DNA of 64,000 bases. Source: Tyto alba. Its lineage: Eukaryota; Chordata; Aves; Strigiformes; Tytonidae. The position numbers and the translations under genes are program-made. Below the pieces are notes generated by a model. It was not told the origin of the DNA. It did no database searches and was given only the letters and a program-made list of their open reading frames with translations. The stretch's first letter is position 1; every line of letters begins with the position of its first letter. Positions 12,161 through 24,179 of this stretch are shown here, piece after piece. The stretch spans positions 5,305,731 through 5,369,730 of the forward strand of contig NW_024881283.1 of NCBI RefSeq assembly GCF_018691265.1, in the 5' to 3' direction.

Positions 12161-15100
12161 GAGAACACTTTTTCCTTATCGAAGATTACAAGAGGAGGAA
12201 GAGAGGGGGAAGGGGAAGAAATGAAGCTCTCAATATTTCTGCCAGCTATGGTGCCAAAATGGGCTTTTTCTTAAACAACACCACAAAACTTTTATCTGGC
12301 CCTGGGGAGGAGAAGTACAAGCTATGGTGTGTGAAGCCAATAAAAAGCATCAGTATTATTATTAGTTTTCCTTGCACTGGATGTCTGAACACATTGTACC
12401 CGACTGTGTCTGCAGCCTGATGGATTTGTAAAATGAGAACTGATGTCGCTGGAATTTTAGACATCCACCACCAAAAGCCAGGGTGCCCTTCGCTGTGAAA
12501 CGACCTGGGAGGCAGCGTGAACATTACCTTTGAACATTAGCGTGGCGGTGCTGCGCTTGAAGGAGCATTGGTGGGGGGTGCCAAGCGTCGCAATGCCCAT
12601 TCCTTGGCATCCTAATGCCCAGGGGGAAGCCAGAGAGACCTCCAAGCTGGGCGACCAGGCATATGATATATTTGACATTGAAAAATATTTCACATGCAAA
12701 AAAAGTCTAAATGCAGTCAAAATCACCATACAGGGTTAGATTTATGGCTCTCACCCAAAGGCCTGTGCTTGCTGCCTCACTTCACTCCGATGCCCCCAGC
12801 TGTGCCTCTCCGAGCTGGACAACGTGGGCAGATCCCACGCAGAAGACATCCAGGCAAGAGGGCAGAGGGAGAACTGCCGCGTACACCACCCCACAGCACC
12901 AATATGGTTCCTGAACCCTTTTCATCCTGGGGTGGAGAGGGTGTCATAAATTTCCCCAGAGCTTGGTTAGCCCAGACTACAGTCCCCTTTGGGCTCTCCT
13001 CACACCTTGTGCCTTCCCTCCCCGCTAACGAGAGGTTCCTGTATGGAGGAGATCATAGGGCAAAGGAGACTCTTCCATCTTTCCACCCTTTTCTGGGGCT
13101 TCCTCAGTCCAGACAGGATTTCAGGGAAGGGCTAAATCAGGGGTGGTGGGCTCCTGTGGGAAGGCAGTGGTGCTATCCCTGACCTCATTTCAGGATTCCA
13201 CCCACTGGCCTCCACTTCTTTGCTTCAGTGCAGTTGCCCGTCTCACTCACAGGTGTTTTGGACAGAGACGTTTACAGCGAGCTTGACCTTGACAGCAGCA
13301 GCTTTGCAGGTCACAGGAAAGGACATTTCACCAACATTGTCTTGCAGAAGCCAGGACCCTGTCAAACATCACCACGCTGATATACTAAACATACTCCTCT
13401 CTCCAGCTTAAGCCTCAGATCAGCCAAGAGGGGCAACACTGAGTTGGGTTTAGCTCTGATGGTAGTTTCTTTGCTTAAGTTTTCAGACATCCCCTGTCAA
13501 AAATCCTCTATTACCTTCCCAGGGCAATGTGCCACCATGTCATTAATCTCTGCTGCACAAGCACGCCTCGGAGCCTCACCGTTTGGTGTCGCGATGGGAG
13601 CGTGCAGTTTATGCCAGAGCAGACTTGCTGGCTTTGTGATGTATTTATAGGTGCGTTGCTTTTCTCTCCAGCTAATTGGAAATGTCAGGGAACTTTTAAT
13701 TTGTAACAATGAAGTGAAACTCTTCCACCTCCATATTTACATAAATTAGGGGGAGTTTGCACACATACATTTCCTGGAAGAAAAGACAAAAAAGAAACAA
13801 ATGCAGGATGAGTTTCCTACTTGAAATGTTCATGAAGCTAGGCATAAAAATATACTGACTGACTAGACAAACTTGTCAGAAAAGAAAATTAAGGACAGAG
13901 CCTCATGGGGACACTTTAAAAGCGCGTCCTGGTAGGCTTCTTGCCCTCCCCACTCCCTCGGTGGTGGACTCTGCCTGCCCTCAGGTTTTGTCAGGGGCAG
14001 AAGGGGACAGTCCTTTGCACCGCATTGATGCTGCCCAGTGAGAAAGCCAGCACACCAGAGCCAGGCTGTGCCCGTCCAGTGGCTCAGCCCCAGAAAGCAG
14101 CTGGGCTGGGGAGGTCTGGCTGCCCAAAGCAGAAAATGAAATCCTCCTGGCACGTCAGTGCCGCTCAGAGCTGCAGAGCTGCCCCCGCTCCGGCTCTCGT
14201 TAGCGCAGGGCAGGAGGCAGCGAGGGGGCTGCTCCAGCCGGGCACCGCGGGGCTGCGCCGGGCGCCAGCGGGTCTCTGCTTCGGGCCGTTTCTGAAGGGG
14301 ATTTGTGGGTTGTTATTTTTCTGCTAAAAAGATCAGGTGACTTGATTGGCCACTGCTTCGCAGAGGTTCGTGCAGCCTTAGTGAGATGCCTTTGTGAGGA
14401 GCTACAAACCAAGTGCCCTGGCCCTGGATAGGGTTGGAGGAGACAGGATTCTGGGGTGGAAAATGAGAATTTATTCAGCAGCAGCCACCCGTGGATTCTG
14501 TTACTTCTCAGCAGGAAGGGAGAGCCTGAAAAATTCAGTGCTTACGGCTTGTCCAACCTTCATCTAAGCATCTGTCCACATCCATGACCTATTACCTACT
14601 CCCAGTAAATATTTAAATCTCAGATAGTTTAGCATTTTTGGGGGCTATTTTTACTGTACCTGCAGTCAGAGCACAGTGAGGGTCAGTGATTCAGCTGCTA
14701 GCAAAATTCATACACAGTATTCTCCATCATTATCCTACGAATCTACTATTAACCTGCATTATTCCATTAATTCAATATTTATCTCTGGTGCTGTTAATGG
14801 AGTATTTGATTTAACAGTACATTAATATTGCATCCTGCAGCAGTAAGAAAAAAGGTGAAATTAGAATTTAAAACCAGAGGAGGATAATTGCTAATCTAAT
14901 GTATTTGCAAAATTGTTAAACACAAATTCTGCTAGGCTTACCCCAACCATGGGGCTGACATTTCAATCCAGTTAGCACAGATGGAGCATTTTGTAATTTG
15001 TACAAAGGGACATACTCCACCAAGGATGCTGGAACCCTGATAAGTTCACATCTGTTAGACATTTCATATGGTTTGCTGCGGCTACGGAAAAATTCAAATC

Positions 15101-18100
15101 CAAGGGTAAAAATATGTCTTGGAGGAGCAGTAACAGCTTGATTTAGTCTTGATGCTTTGTCATTTTCACTCATGATGACACTAGGACACAGCCTGTAGAA
15201 AAGGTCTGGGCCCCACATGAACAACCCATATGGAGAAACTGGGTTTGGAGAACTGAGTTGATTCCCTATTCATATGTCCTTGTGTCTTGAAAACTGCTCA
15301 GAAATTCTTGCTTGCAGACCTTGTAAGTTCCCAGAGAGACTGAAATCAAGTAGTGATGGTAACACAGGCTTTGAGGTAAGTCTGATCTCTTTATAGCTCT
15401 ATTTTGGGCCAAACAATGGACACCTGACAGATGCTTGACTAGCATCTTCCAGATAATTGCCAAATTTTAATTTGAAACTGTCAAAGATGGAGAATCTTCC
15501 ACTGTTTGTTTTAGTGGTTGATCATTCACACTGCTAATGTGTTATGTCGTCTTTCTCACCTCTCTTGCTATAGTTATTTTTGTTCTTTCTTACAGAGCAC
15601 TTTGAAAGATTCTAAGATCAACTCACCTCTAGGTTTCTACACTTTAAAATCTATTTAGATCTCAGCATTGCTCTCAATGTTTGCAGGAAAAGAAACAGCT
15701 GGAAAAAAAAAATGGAAAGTGAAAGCTGGCCAAAGTTGCCTGCCAGTGCTGCCACCCTGAAGCCCTCTGTCTCATGCCATGGATCCAGAACCTGCACAGC
15801 AGCTCCGTGGTGCCATCTGGGCCACTGCACGCTTGCTGAGCCTATTCCACCTGGCAAACCACCTTCTTCCTGAGATTTCCCCTCCTGCGCTAGGGACAAG
15901 CACTTTGCTCAGAAGTTGACAGCCTGTCTTGCACCTCTTACTCCATTCCTAATGCACAGCTCATGGGAGGGTTGGAACATCTCTGTTTCCTTTCATTTGA
16001 AATACTCTTGCAGATTCCTGATCAGGGCTTTAAACAAAGAAGGTGCTGTCTGCAGACAATCCTTTTTGAGCTTTATCTTGACTCCGCTGCATGCTGGGAG
16101 AGGGGATTTGAAGCTTTTACCAGGGCTTTGTGGTTACCTGGGCAGTACAGATCGATAAAGCTTGTTGATATGTACCTAATTATTCTGTCTCTGACTCTAG
16201 AAGCTCCTATTTACCCAGGTCATCAGAGAATACCTTTAAGTAGGTCAATTTGGAGGAGGAGGGTGCACCTACCCACCCTCCCTGTTTAGTATTCAAAATT
16301 TGCACTGAATTTTCCATCTATCATGGGGTGGTGAGTGTTAATTACACGGGTGATGAGAAGCCAGGGACGGTGAAGGCAGCATCAATCTTGCCCTTCTGGT
16401 ACTTGCCAGAATATTCATGCAGAGTTTTTTCTTGTTCCCGGATCTGCTCAAGCGTGTAATGATGAGAGCTTTTTCTCATGGAATTCAGACTTCTCATACT
16501 ATAAGAGCCTCCTGCTCCAACGTGATGTTTCCAGAACTACACTCCTGCAGCCTGGGGAAAGAAAAGGACTGTCTTGCTCTTGCAGAATACAGAGACCATT
16601 TGCAACTTCTCAGCGTTTCTCCCACTCTCCCTTCAGCGTTTGAAGATGTTAGCAAGCAAAGCTTTTATGGGCAGTGTAACAGACCAATGTTGAAAAGAGA
16701 TAGTTGCTATCTTGTAAGCGCAGGCAGTGATGAAAGGAAATCAGGGTCAAGGATCAGAGACTTTGTATAGGGCAGATGGATCAGACATGAGTGTATCAAA
16801 CTGATGAGATAGCTCTCACCTAGGTGTTTACAATATCAAGGGCCTTGGTGGAGGAGCAGTACAAAGGGGGATTTTTTCAGATTCACTTGCTGCAGTGTGG
16901 TCAGCTGTGTCAATATACCACGGCTACTACCAGGCACTGAGGACCAAACTCCTCCTCGTCTTCACCGCAAAGTCCAATCCGGGGAGAGGTTTGGACAAAG
17001 TGCTGAATAATAGCTTTCTTACTGATGCTGTATGATTAAAACTGAGTCTGGGCTTTGGTACTGGACCTAGTCCAACATAACGCCTTAATAAACGTCTGCA
17101 AGGGCCTGCCAATTTGTTGCAATATAAAAGTGCTGTTCAGCTGGTCCAGTGCCCTCCACGACCATCTCACAGCTCCCCAGTGACAGGCTGCTTTGGACTT
17201 TCTGGATGCTTGGATCCCACTGCCTGTGAGCAGCCCATCTGCTGATTTTAGTAATGCCCTGGCCTTTCAGCTGAGGTTTTTTAGCTAGGTCAGGGCTGAT
17301 TTTCCTCATACAGGGAGCATTAAACCCTCATGGTTTTTATCCTTACACGTTAGATTTTTTGAAATGCCAGAAGTTCCTCACAAAGACACATAATCTTTCT
17401 ATGTGCAGTTCTAAAAAATATTAAATCAAAGAACTGCTGAATGAGGTTCTGGCTTGCCTCAGACTCAGGTAGGCATCATAACACATTTTTTTCTCTCAAC
17501 AGCTTCCTAATGAAATACATCTGCAGTCCATGCTCTACCCACAGGCCAGCCTGGGCCCGAAGCACTGGAAATACTGTGGCTCGGAGAACCTGGGAGTTTC
17601 TCACTCCTCTTTGATCTCACTTAAGCATCAGCACAAAAGAACCTTTGGCTCTGAGTAGGCCAAACGGCAAGGTTAGGTGAAACTTCATGGTTTTAATGAA
17701 TCTCCCTTGATGCCTGCCATCATATTTCTGTTTCCAGGATCAAGGATCAAGGCAGTTGTTTTCAAGCAGTCTTCCCATAGGGTCTACACAATGGGTGCAA
17801 GTTTGGGGAATGTAAGAATTACATCAGATGACAATTAGATGTTTCCCCTTCTGAATCCAAGCTGTTGTATTTTTTCCAGTTTTTATAAAAGATAGACCTC
17901 CAGATATTATCTGGCAGCTATGTACAATGAAATTGTTTTCATTATCACCAGAAGAGGTAGCAACCCACTCCACAGGCCCTGATCTTAAAATCATGATACC
18001 TTGAGTTTTACTGTCAGGCAGAAGTGGTTAAAATAGCCTGGTGACCTCTACCAGCAGTTCTCACCTGTAATTTCCTCTTCTTTTTTCTCCACTGCTTGCC

Positions 18101-21100
18101 TGTATGTCCTGAATCCTTGTTCGAGTGAAGAGTGTCAGTTATTGCGGGTAGTCCCTGATTTAAGGCTCCATTCCTATGTTGGGAACAGGTTTGCCTCAGG
18201 ATATGTGAGGAAGTGATTAATTTAAATCACATGCAGTGATGAAAGAGCATTTGTCTGACAGTAAATGTAACATCATCCTTTGGTGGGCCACCCTTCTTCC
18301 GGGGCTGAAGTATGAATTGTTGTCACACACATCCAAAGAAATGCTTTCATTTGGGGGTCCTCAGGATCCCCTGCTGCAGCCAGTTCTCCATCCCCTCTGA
18401 GCGTATTTTCACCACTTCAATCTTCTCTATGCTGGGAATGAGGCTGGTTTTCCAAAACTGTTTGTTAGACACCACTGTCATTCCAAAGGAAAACTCTTAC
18501 TTTTGCTTTTTGGTCTGTTCTGGAGATTTGCAGTTGTGCTGATACTGGCAAACACTGATCAAAACTAAGGCGCATTTTTTTTTTTTTTTTTTCAGACAAA
18601 AAATAGAGTAAGAACATTGAGTTTTAGTCAGAATGCATTTTCAAGTAAACATTTTCAGGTGGCTCTGGTAGTTACCTTTAAGGGATATGTCTGTTTGATT
18701 ACCTGCAGCTAAAGGGAAACCTACACCAGTTACTATTAATGCCCTTTCTCTCTTTTCATTTCACTTTTATCACTCACTAGAAAATCACTAATGATATCAA
18801 ATTCAGGGTTAAGAGGATTTTTATGATTTTTATTATTGTAGCATTCTTCTGATCCAGGAGATTGAATTGAGATAACTGGGACCTGCACTCAGCCCTTCAC
18901 CCCTTAGCACACGTAAGCTTGCTAATTCCACATGGGCACAATGTTCCCATGGAAGAAAAATCCTGGCCTTTAGCCGTCTCCTGCTCCTGTCCTAAGAAGA
19001 AACCTCTGAAAGAAATTAATTATTAAATTGTTACTTAAGATGTCAGCCAGGAAGAGAGGCAGAACCTGTAAGTTGCTGTCTCTGTGGTACAGCCAGCTAA
19101 GAGCACATCCGAAATTTCAGTTTTGTTGCTTACCTTCTAGATGGAATGAGAAAAGCATCAAGAACAATCTGGTAGATCAGAGAGTACACTGGGTTTAAAG
19201 TGAAATGAATCAGTTCAGGTTGGAGGTTTCCCTTTAAACCTTTTCAAAATTTAAATTTAGGTCAATATCAAAGTAAAACATCATTTCAGCACACCAAGGT
19301 GAAGCATCCATTTTGCCAGTGTAGAAAATTACTTTTAAACTTTTTATTTATTTTCTCTTTTTTTCTCTCTCTCTCCCTTTTGCTTGAAAACATTTGCCAA
19401 AGTTGGTTCAGATCCACAAATAATTATTTTTAACCTGTCTGGAAAATAGAAAGAGCAGAGCTGAAACTCACACTCATTTCCTCATTTCCCTGCCAACCTG
19501 CCCAGAGTAAGGATTTTCAGATGCACACACTTCCATGTTTTGAAACAAAAGTAGTATAGATAAAGGATGACTTAAATTGGTTTTTTTGACCAGTTTCCCC
19601 TCTGCAGAGGTTTCTAGCTCCGGACACAGCCCGAAGTGAAAGGTGATGATTGCATCATGGCAGACAATTCCTACCTACCTGTTTATTTACTCACCTATTT
19701 TAGAAAAGCAGTAGGTGTTGATTTCCCTGCTTGCACATCCCTCACCACAGTGATAAATGCAACAGAGCATTGCCCATTTTCTATTAGAAATTAATTCTGA
19801 TGTATGAATGTGCCAATGTTTATAATTAGCACAGTAATGGATAGGTCCTGCTCTTCATGGCTAATTTTTCATCTCTATTATTATTCACTTGTTGGTGACA
19901 GTGACTGTTTTCCACCTCATAAAGTGACAAGACTCACATGTCAACACTGTTTAATGCATCAAAGGTGTTTCACATTAAAGAAAACCACAAAACCCAGATG
20001 CACTGTAACAAAGTAAAAGAGAGCACAGTTTGAGTGGGGCAATTGTTTACAAAGAAGTCTTTCCTATATCAGAACAGCCCCCAAACACACCCACAGGAGC
20101 CCATGGAGACATGATAAATACACCTGTCAGGCCCAGGTACCAGGAACATCCTTCTCCTTTAAGCATCAGCATTTCAGCACAGCACCGTTGTCATTTTTGC
20201 ATCAAAATGAATGGCTGTGTTTTCAAAGGGCTCAATGAAGTTATAATGGCTACTCTACAGAGACAGCTGACAAAACTTCACACAGGCAAACTCTGTCTGG
20301 ATGTGCAGTTCCATCAGGATGGAAGATCGTGCAGAATTGTGTTGATATCATCAGTATCTTATCTTACAAGAAAATTCTGAACATTTTGATGTATTCCTTT
20401 TAAAGATGCTTTTATTTTAAGAGAACATTTTCATTCTGCAGTTTGAAATTACTTTTTAGTTTGTGGTTATATTTTTGATCTCAAAATTGACCTTAAAATT
20501 AAGCACATTTACTCACACATCTTTGTTTTCAGGATCGAAAGTCCTGACTCAGAACTTCACCAGAAAACAAGTTGTTTCATTCAGGCTGAGCTAAAGTTTT
20601 GGCATCATGAATGGAGAGTTAGGCCTTGAGGGAAAGGACCCCTTACCATCACAGTTTTGATACTATACTCCTATTTTCCTGGAGAGAAAGAAAATTGTTA
20701 GTGGTCTCCACAGTTAGAGGCTTGAAGAGTGACCTTCAGGTCCTTTCTAGAACCCAGCCTTCAGCTTCTTCAACACCTGCTTCCCACAGGACACGGCAGC
20801 TGTCGCTCCCACCCTCCCCACCCAGGTGCCACCCCTCGTAGTCCCCACTTCATTCCCCATCACAAGCCAGTCCCAGGGGCACCGTGCACGACAGGGTGTC
20901 CCTGGGCACTCCACTTTGCTTCTGTGTATGGAGTGGGTTAGAAACCACCAGTGCAAATGTTGTCTAATGTCCCTGAATCTCCTGTCACTGCACCTCTATC
21001 AGCCACAGAGGAATCGGATTTACCGCACCCAGCAGTCCCCCTTTTCTAGCGCTGGGGCAGGCACCTTTAGCGCTCTCCTTTGCAGTGCCAAACAGCTGCA

Positions 21101-22140
21101 ACACCATGAATCTCACTTAACTTATTGCTTTCCCAGGGCTGAATTCAAAATTCCCATGTCTTATTAAAAGATGAGCTTTAAAGAGTAGCCCTCTCCCAGT
21201 CATCATCCCGTCCTCTGGGATTGACTCTCCAGGCTGTGCAGTGAGGCAGGTTGTACCCATATTGTGGTAAATGCAGTAATATGCATTCTACATGACCCGG
21301 GGGGCTAGGCAATGATATTACACAGCACAGTAACATTTCATTCAATCAGATATAGGCACAAGAGAGGACCTTGTATTAAAACGAAGGGAAAAATTTTATT
21401 AGTTAGAAATTGGTTTCAAAAACAGAGCCCCCACTCAATTGCATTTCTTTCTCTCTTGGCCAAACCTTAAAATGCTGAGAGTTGACCCCTTGACTGGTAT
21501 AAATTGTGAAAGTTAATGTGGCCATGATGCTTTATGATGAAGTTCTGGCTTGTATTATTTGTACACCAGTGTAAGCCCTCTGAGTGCCAGGAAATTATTC
21601 CAGCTTATAATTGAGATCTGTATCTGGCCCCCAAAGAGTAACTGTAGTCTATAGCATACAGCTAATGGTTTTATTATGAACTTTTCAGTTCTCCTGCTAC
21701 TTTATAGTAACATTTTTGCAAGAGATGGGTAAGTATTTTATCACTAGGAGCAGAAGAGAAAAACAGTACCTGAACTTTTCTGGATGCTAGAATATCTTGG
21801 TACAAGGATGCCTGCTTGTAAGCAAGGCATTGTCTCTGTGCTGAGGACCTGCAGGAGGAGGTGGCAGGGGTATACCTGAATTTGGATCCCGGAGAGGATG
21901 GGCATTACATGACGATCTAGCCTAGGGTGGACCTGCATGACTGCCCAAAGTACTGTCTTTCTTTTGATAAAATTGACACAGTTTCTCGTTACCCACAATT
22001 ATTTTTAACAATAATGTTGAAATCCTGAATGGATCTTATGGATGTTTTGGGGGTCCAATTTATTTAAAATTCAGTCTTCTTTCGCTATCTTAATTTGTTT
22101 GGGGTTCTGACTAAATGTAAAGGTTCTTCCTCCCAGCTTG
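12161..22140. other. Long intergenic stretch, no gene seen
   Basis: About ten kilobases hold no recognisable coding exon. A G+C-richer patch lies at 13930-14300, and an AT-rich block with ATTA cores at 14690-14860. A T-run lies at about 18573-18592. The longest open frame, 162 codons at 12694-13182, has low-complexity composition and no domain signature. No RNA gene or young repeat is recognised. Confidence 0.5.
18573..18592. repeat. Poly(T) tract
   Basis: This is a run of about 20 thymines. No LINE or SINE body is recognised on either side. Confidence 0.75.
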
Positions 22141-22185
22141 GGGTTTCATTTACAAAACAGCAAACTGGCCCCATTCATCGAGAAG

Positions 22186-22368
22186 AATAGAATAGAATAG
22201 AATAGAATAGAATAGAATAGAATAGAATAGAATAGAATAGAATAGAATAGAATAGAATAGAATAGAATAGAATAGAATAGAATAGAATAGAATAGAATAG
22301 AATAGAATAGAATAGAATAGAATAGAATAGAATAGAATAGAATAGAATAGAATAGAATAGAATAGAAT
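22186..22368. repeat. Perfect (AATAG)n pentanucleotide microsatellite, about 36 units
   Basis: About 36 uninterrupted copies of AATAG (TTCTA on the minus strand) run without a single mismatch, followed by a partial unit. The array directly abuts the 3' end of a minus-strand CR1 fragment. It probably grew from the short ATTCTATG-type tail repeat that CR1 elements carry. The perfection of the array suggests recent expansion and a high chance of length polymorphism. In one minus-strand frame it creates a meaningless open frame of repeated LFYSI residues. Confidence 0.97.
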
Positions 22369-22535
22369 TTCAGTTGGAAGGGACCAAAGGCTGACCAAGT
22401 TAAAGCTTGTCGTTAAGGGTGTTGTCCAAATGCCTCTTCAGCACTGACAGACTTGGGGCATCGACCACCTCTCTAGGAAGCCTATTCTGTGGTCTGACCA
22501 CACTCGTGGTAAAGAAATGCTTCCTGATGACCGGT
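22369..22535 (-). mobile_element. CR1 LINE 3'-end fragment, antisense
   Basis: Reading the + strand away from the microsatellite, the sequence 'cagttggaagggaccaaagg' is followed by 'ccaaatgcctcttcagcact', 'catcgaccacctctctagga' and 'gtaaagaaatgcttcctgat'. This is the order of motifs in the antisense 3' region of avian CR1 elements. It is a 5'-truncated copy, as most CR1 insertions are. Similarity fades beyond about 22535. It closely resembles the copy at 25216, so both belong to the same or a neighbouring subfamily. Confidence 0.85.
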
Positions 22536-22935
22536 TCATTCTGTGGAGCAGCACGGAGAGCCTGCTGAATGCTCACAGCATCTCCTGGGTGCATGGACAC
22601 CACGACAGAAGCAGCACCACTCAAATCACAGAGCGGGGGTTATTCCATAGAAGAGGGTACGGGCATTTCTGCATGGGGGGAAGGTGCCCAAGGGAAAAAC
22701 TTCAGGTCTGGGGCACTTTGATGCCCAGCGCTGCAGCCTTCCCCATCCCTCCCTGGGCACCAACGCCCAGGGGCAACGGGAACCAGCACTGTCCCCGCAG
22801 GACACACCAAATGCAAATACAGCTGGATTCACTTCTTGGCTCAAAACAGCTGGAGAGCCATGAAAAGGGAACAGGGCTTTCTAGCAATTTCTTCTGTCTT
22901 CCGCTTCCTGCTGCCGGGAGACAGGCGCCACGCAG

Positions 22936-22976
22936 TGACGTCACCACGATGCAACACAGGCGTCACGGTGACGTCG
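22936..22976 (+). promoter_or_regulatory. cAMP-response-element cluster upstream of the HSF-like gene
   Basis: A perfect palindromic CRE, TGACGTCA, lies at 22936-22943. A second, seven-of-eight match, TGACGTCG, lies at 22969-22976, and a CGTCA half-site at 22961-22965. The last two form the inverted repeat cgtcacggtgacg. CREs are bound by CREB, CREM and ATF bZIP proteins. The perfect site ends about 157 bp before the start codon of the HSF-like exon at 23101, a usual proximal-promoter distance. No TATA box is evident. The transcription start is not known, so assignment to this gene rests on position only. Confidence 0.5.
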
Positions 22977-23100
22977 GGGAACTTCCCAGGCAGCTGGTGC
23001 CAGGGCCCTGCACGCCGCTGACCCGCAGGACCAAGCCTGGCTGGTCGGGGAAAGGGCCACGGATGGACGTTTTGGCCAAGCTGTGAAAAAACAAGTTAAG

Positions 23101-23619
23101 ATGGAGCCGCCTTCACGGGAGGCATCCTGGGCTTCCGACCCAGAGGAGCCAGCTCGCTGGGCAGCTTCATCTTCTCCCAACCATCCAGGAGGCGATTTGG
23201 GAGCCTCTTGGGATGCTGCCACCGGACCTCTCGCAGAAGAAAAGGCCCTCCAGGGTTTCCCTGATGAATCCTGGGCCCCCATCATACACTATCTCCTCCC
23301 AGAAATGATCTGTGGCAACACCAACCAGTCTTCAGCCCGCCTGTTCCTCATGAAGCTCTGGAAGATTGTCGGCAGCCATTGCTTCCAGTCAGTCTGGTGG
23401 GGCGACGATGGAACCTGCGTCGTGATCGGGGAAAAACTCTTCAGAAAGGAAGTGCTGGGGAGGAGGGGACCCCTGAAGGTCTTTGAAACCGAGTCCGTGA
23501 GAGGCTTCATTCTCCAACTTAACCTCCTTGGATTCTGCAAAATGGAAGGGGATTCTCTCCTATCGGCCTCCATCCAGGAGCTGCAAGCAGTAGCAGCAGC
23601 AGGGTCTGCTCTGGGCAAG
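23101..23619 (+). CDS. HSFY/HSFX-type heat shock transcription factor, first coding exon
   Basis: The exon encodes 173 residues carrying most of an HSF-type winged-helix DNA-binding domain, which in this family binds nGAAn repeats in the nucleus. Numbering from ATG 23101, the N-terminus is acidic and Ser/Pro-rich to about residue 60. KLWKIV follows at 85-90, VWWGDDGTCVVI at 98-109, LFRKEVL at 113-119, and the recognition-helix region FETESVRGFILQLNLLGFCKM at 128-148. The wording is closest to the Y/X-linked HSF class as I know it. I start at 23101 because it is the first in-frame ATG and has a strong context (aagATGG); the frame opens earlier only through a GTG at 23083. Translation ends at AAG|GTACGT, a good phase-0 donor; without splicing the frame would stop at 23643. 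The wing strand of the domain is missing, as expected if it lies in exon 2. Position 138 is Leu where HSFs have Arg (SFVRQLN), and the Tyr of LNxYGF is Leu 143. It could be a gene or a recent pseudogene; no frameshift or stop is present. Confidence 0.75.
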
Positions 23620-23845
23620 GTACGTCGGGTCCTCTGCACATGAACGAACCCTCGGGACACGTGGGGAGGGGGAGAGGTTCACGTTCAGATAAAATAAGCC
23701 TTTACAAGGTAGGGAGCAAGGACGGGGGTGGGAGCAAATGGCCTGATTTTGTCTTGGGGGTCTTTTTCTGGAGTTCTTGATGCAGGATTTTGGAGGAGCA
23801 GAAATGCCGACAGAACAGATTTTGGCTATTTCTGCTTGCTTTCAG

Positions 23846-23992
23846 TCTGTGAAACAAAGACAGTCCCATTGTATCAAGCCTTTTTCGGGCTTGCTCCACA
23901 GCTGGCTGCACCAGAAATTTAAAACTTCTTGTGGCATCTGCATCACATTATTCCCAACACCTGCATTCCATGCTAAGCTGCCTGAAATCTAG
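23846..23992 (+). CDS. Candidate second and last coding exon of the HSF-like gene
   Basis: A strong acceptor, 'tttctgcttgctttcag', ends at 23845. If joined to the donor at 23619 it removes a 226-bp GT-AG intron and keeps the frame. The following 48 codons end in TAG at 23990-23992, giving a predicted total of about 221 residues. Within it, WLHQKFKTSC can be laid over the Y-x-N-P-x-F-K-R-x-C pattern of the HSFY-class wing, agreeing at F, K and C with an aromatic residue near the start. The match is short and could be chance. Other acceptors at 24022 (quick stop or frame change) and 24184 (stop after five codons) look worse. No AATAAA signal was seen shortly downstream. Confidence 0.33.
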   Translation, partial: SVKQRQSHCIKPFSGLLHSWLHQKFKTSCGICITLFPTPAFHAKLPEI

Positions 23993-24179
23993 TGATATTT
24001 GGGTTCCTCCATCGGTTTTCAGGCATTCAAAAATCCTCGACTTCTCTGATCCCAAATGCCCAAAACACAAAGGTGGTTATTACTTAACGAAACTCTATCC
24101 TAACGTTTTGCTCAGCCGAAACTTGAGGTTTAAAACGCCCCGCAGAGTCCTTTTTAATACCCATGTCTGTCTTTTCTGC

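Noticed and set aside
12694..13182. 162-codon + strand frame
   Set aside because: No domain, no promoter or splice context, and low-complexity composition.
22150..22398. Minus-strand frame of repeated LFYSI residues
   Set aside because: It is the translation of the AATAG microsatellite.
22517..23086. 189-codon + strand open frame just upstream of the HSF-like exon
   Set aside because: It spans the end of a CR1 fragment and the CRE cluster, is in a different frame from the HSF-like exon and has no domain signature.
23289..23660. 123-codon minus-strand frame
   Set aside because: It is the antisense shadow of the HSF-like exon.
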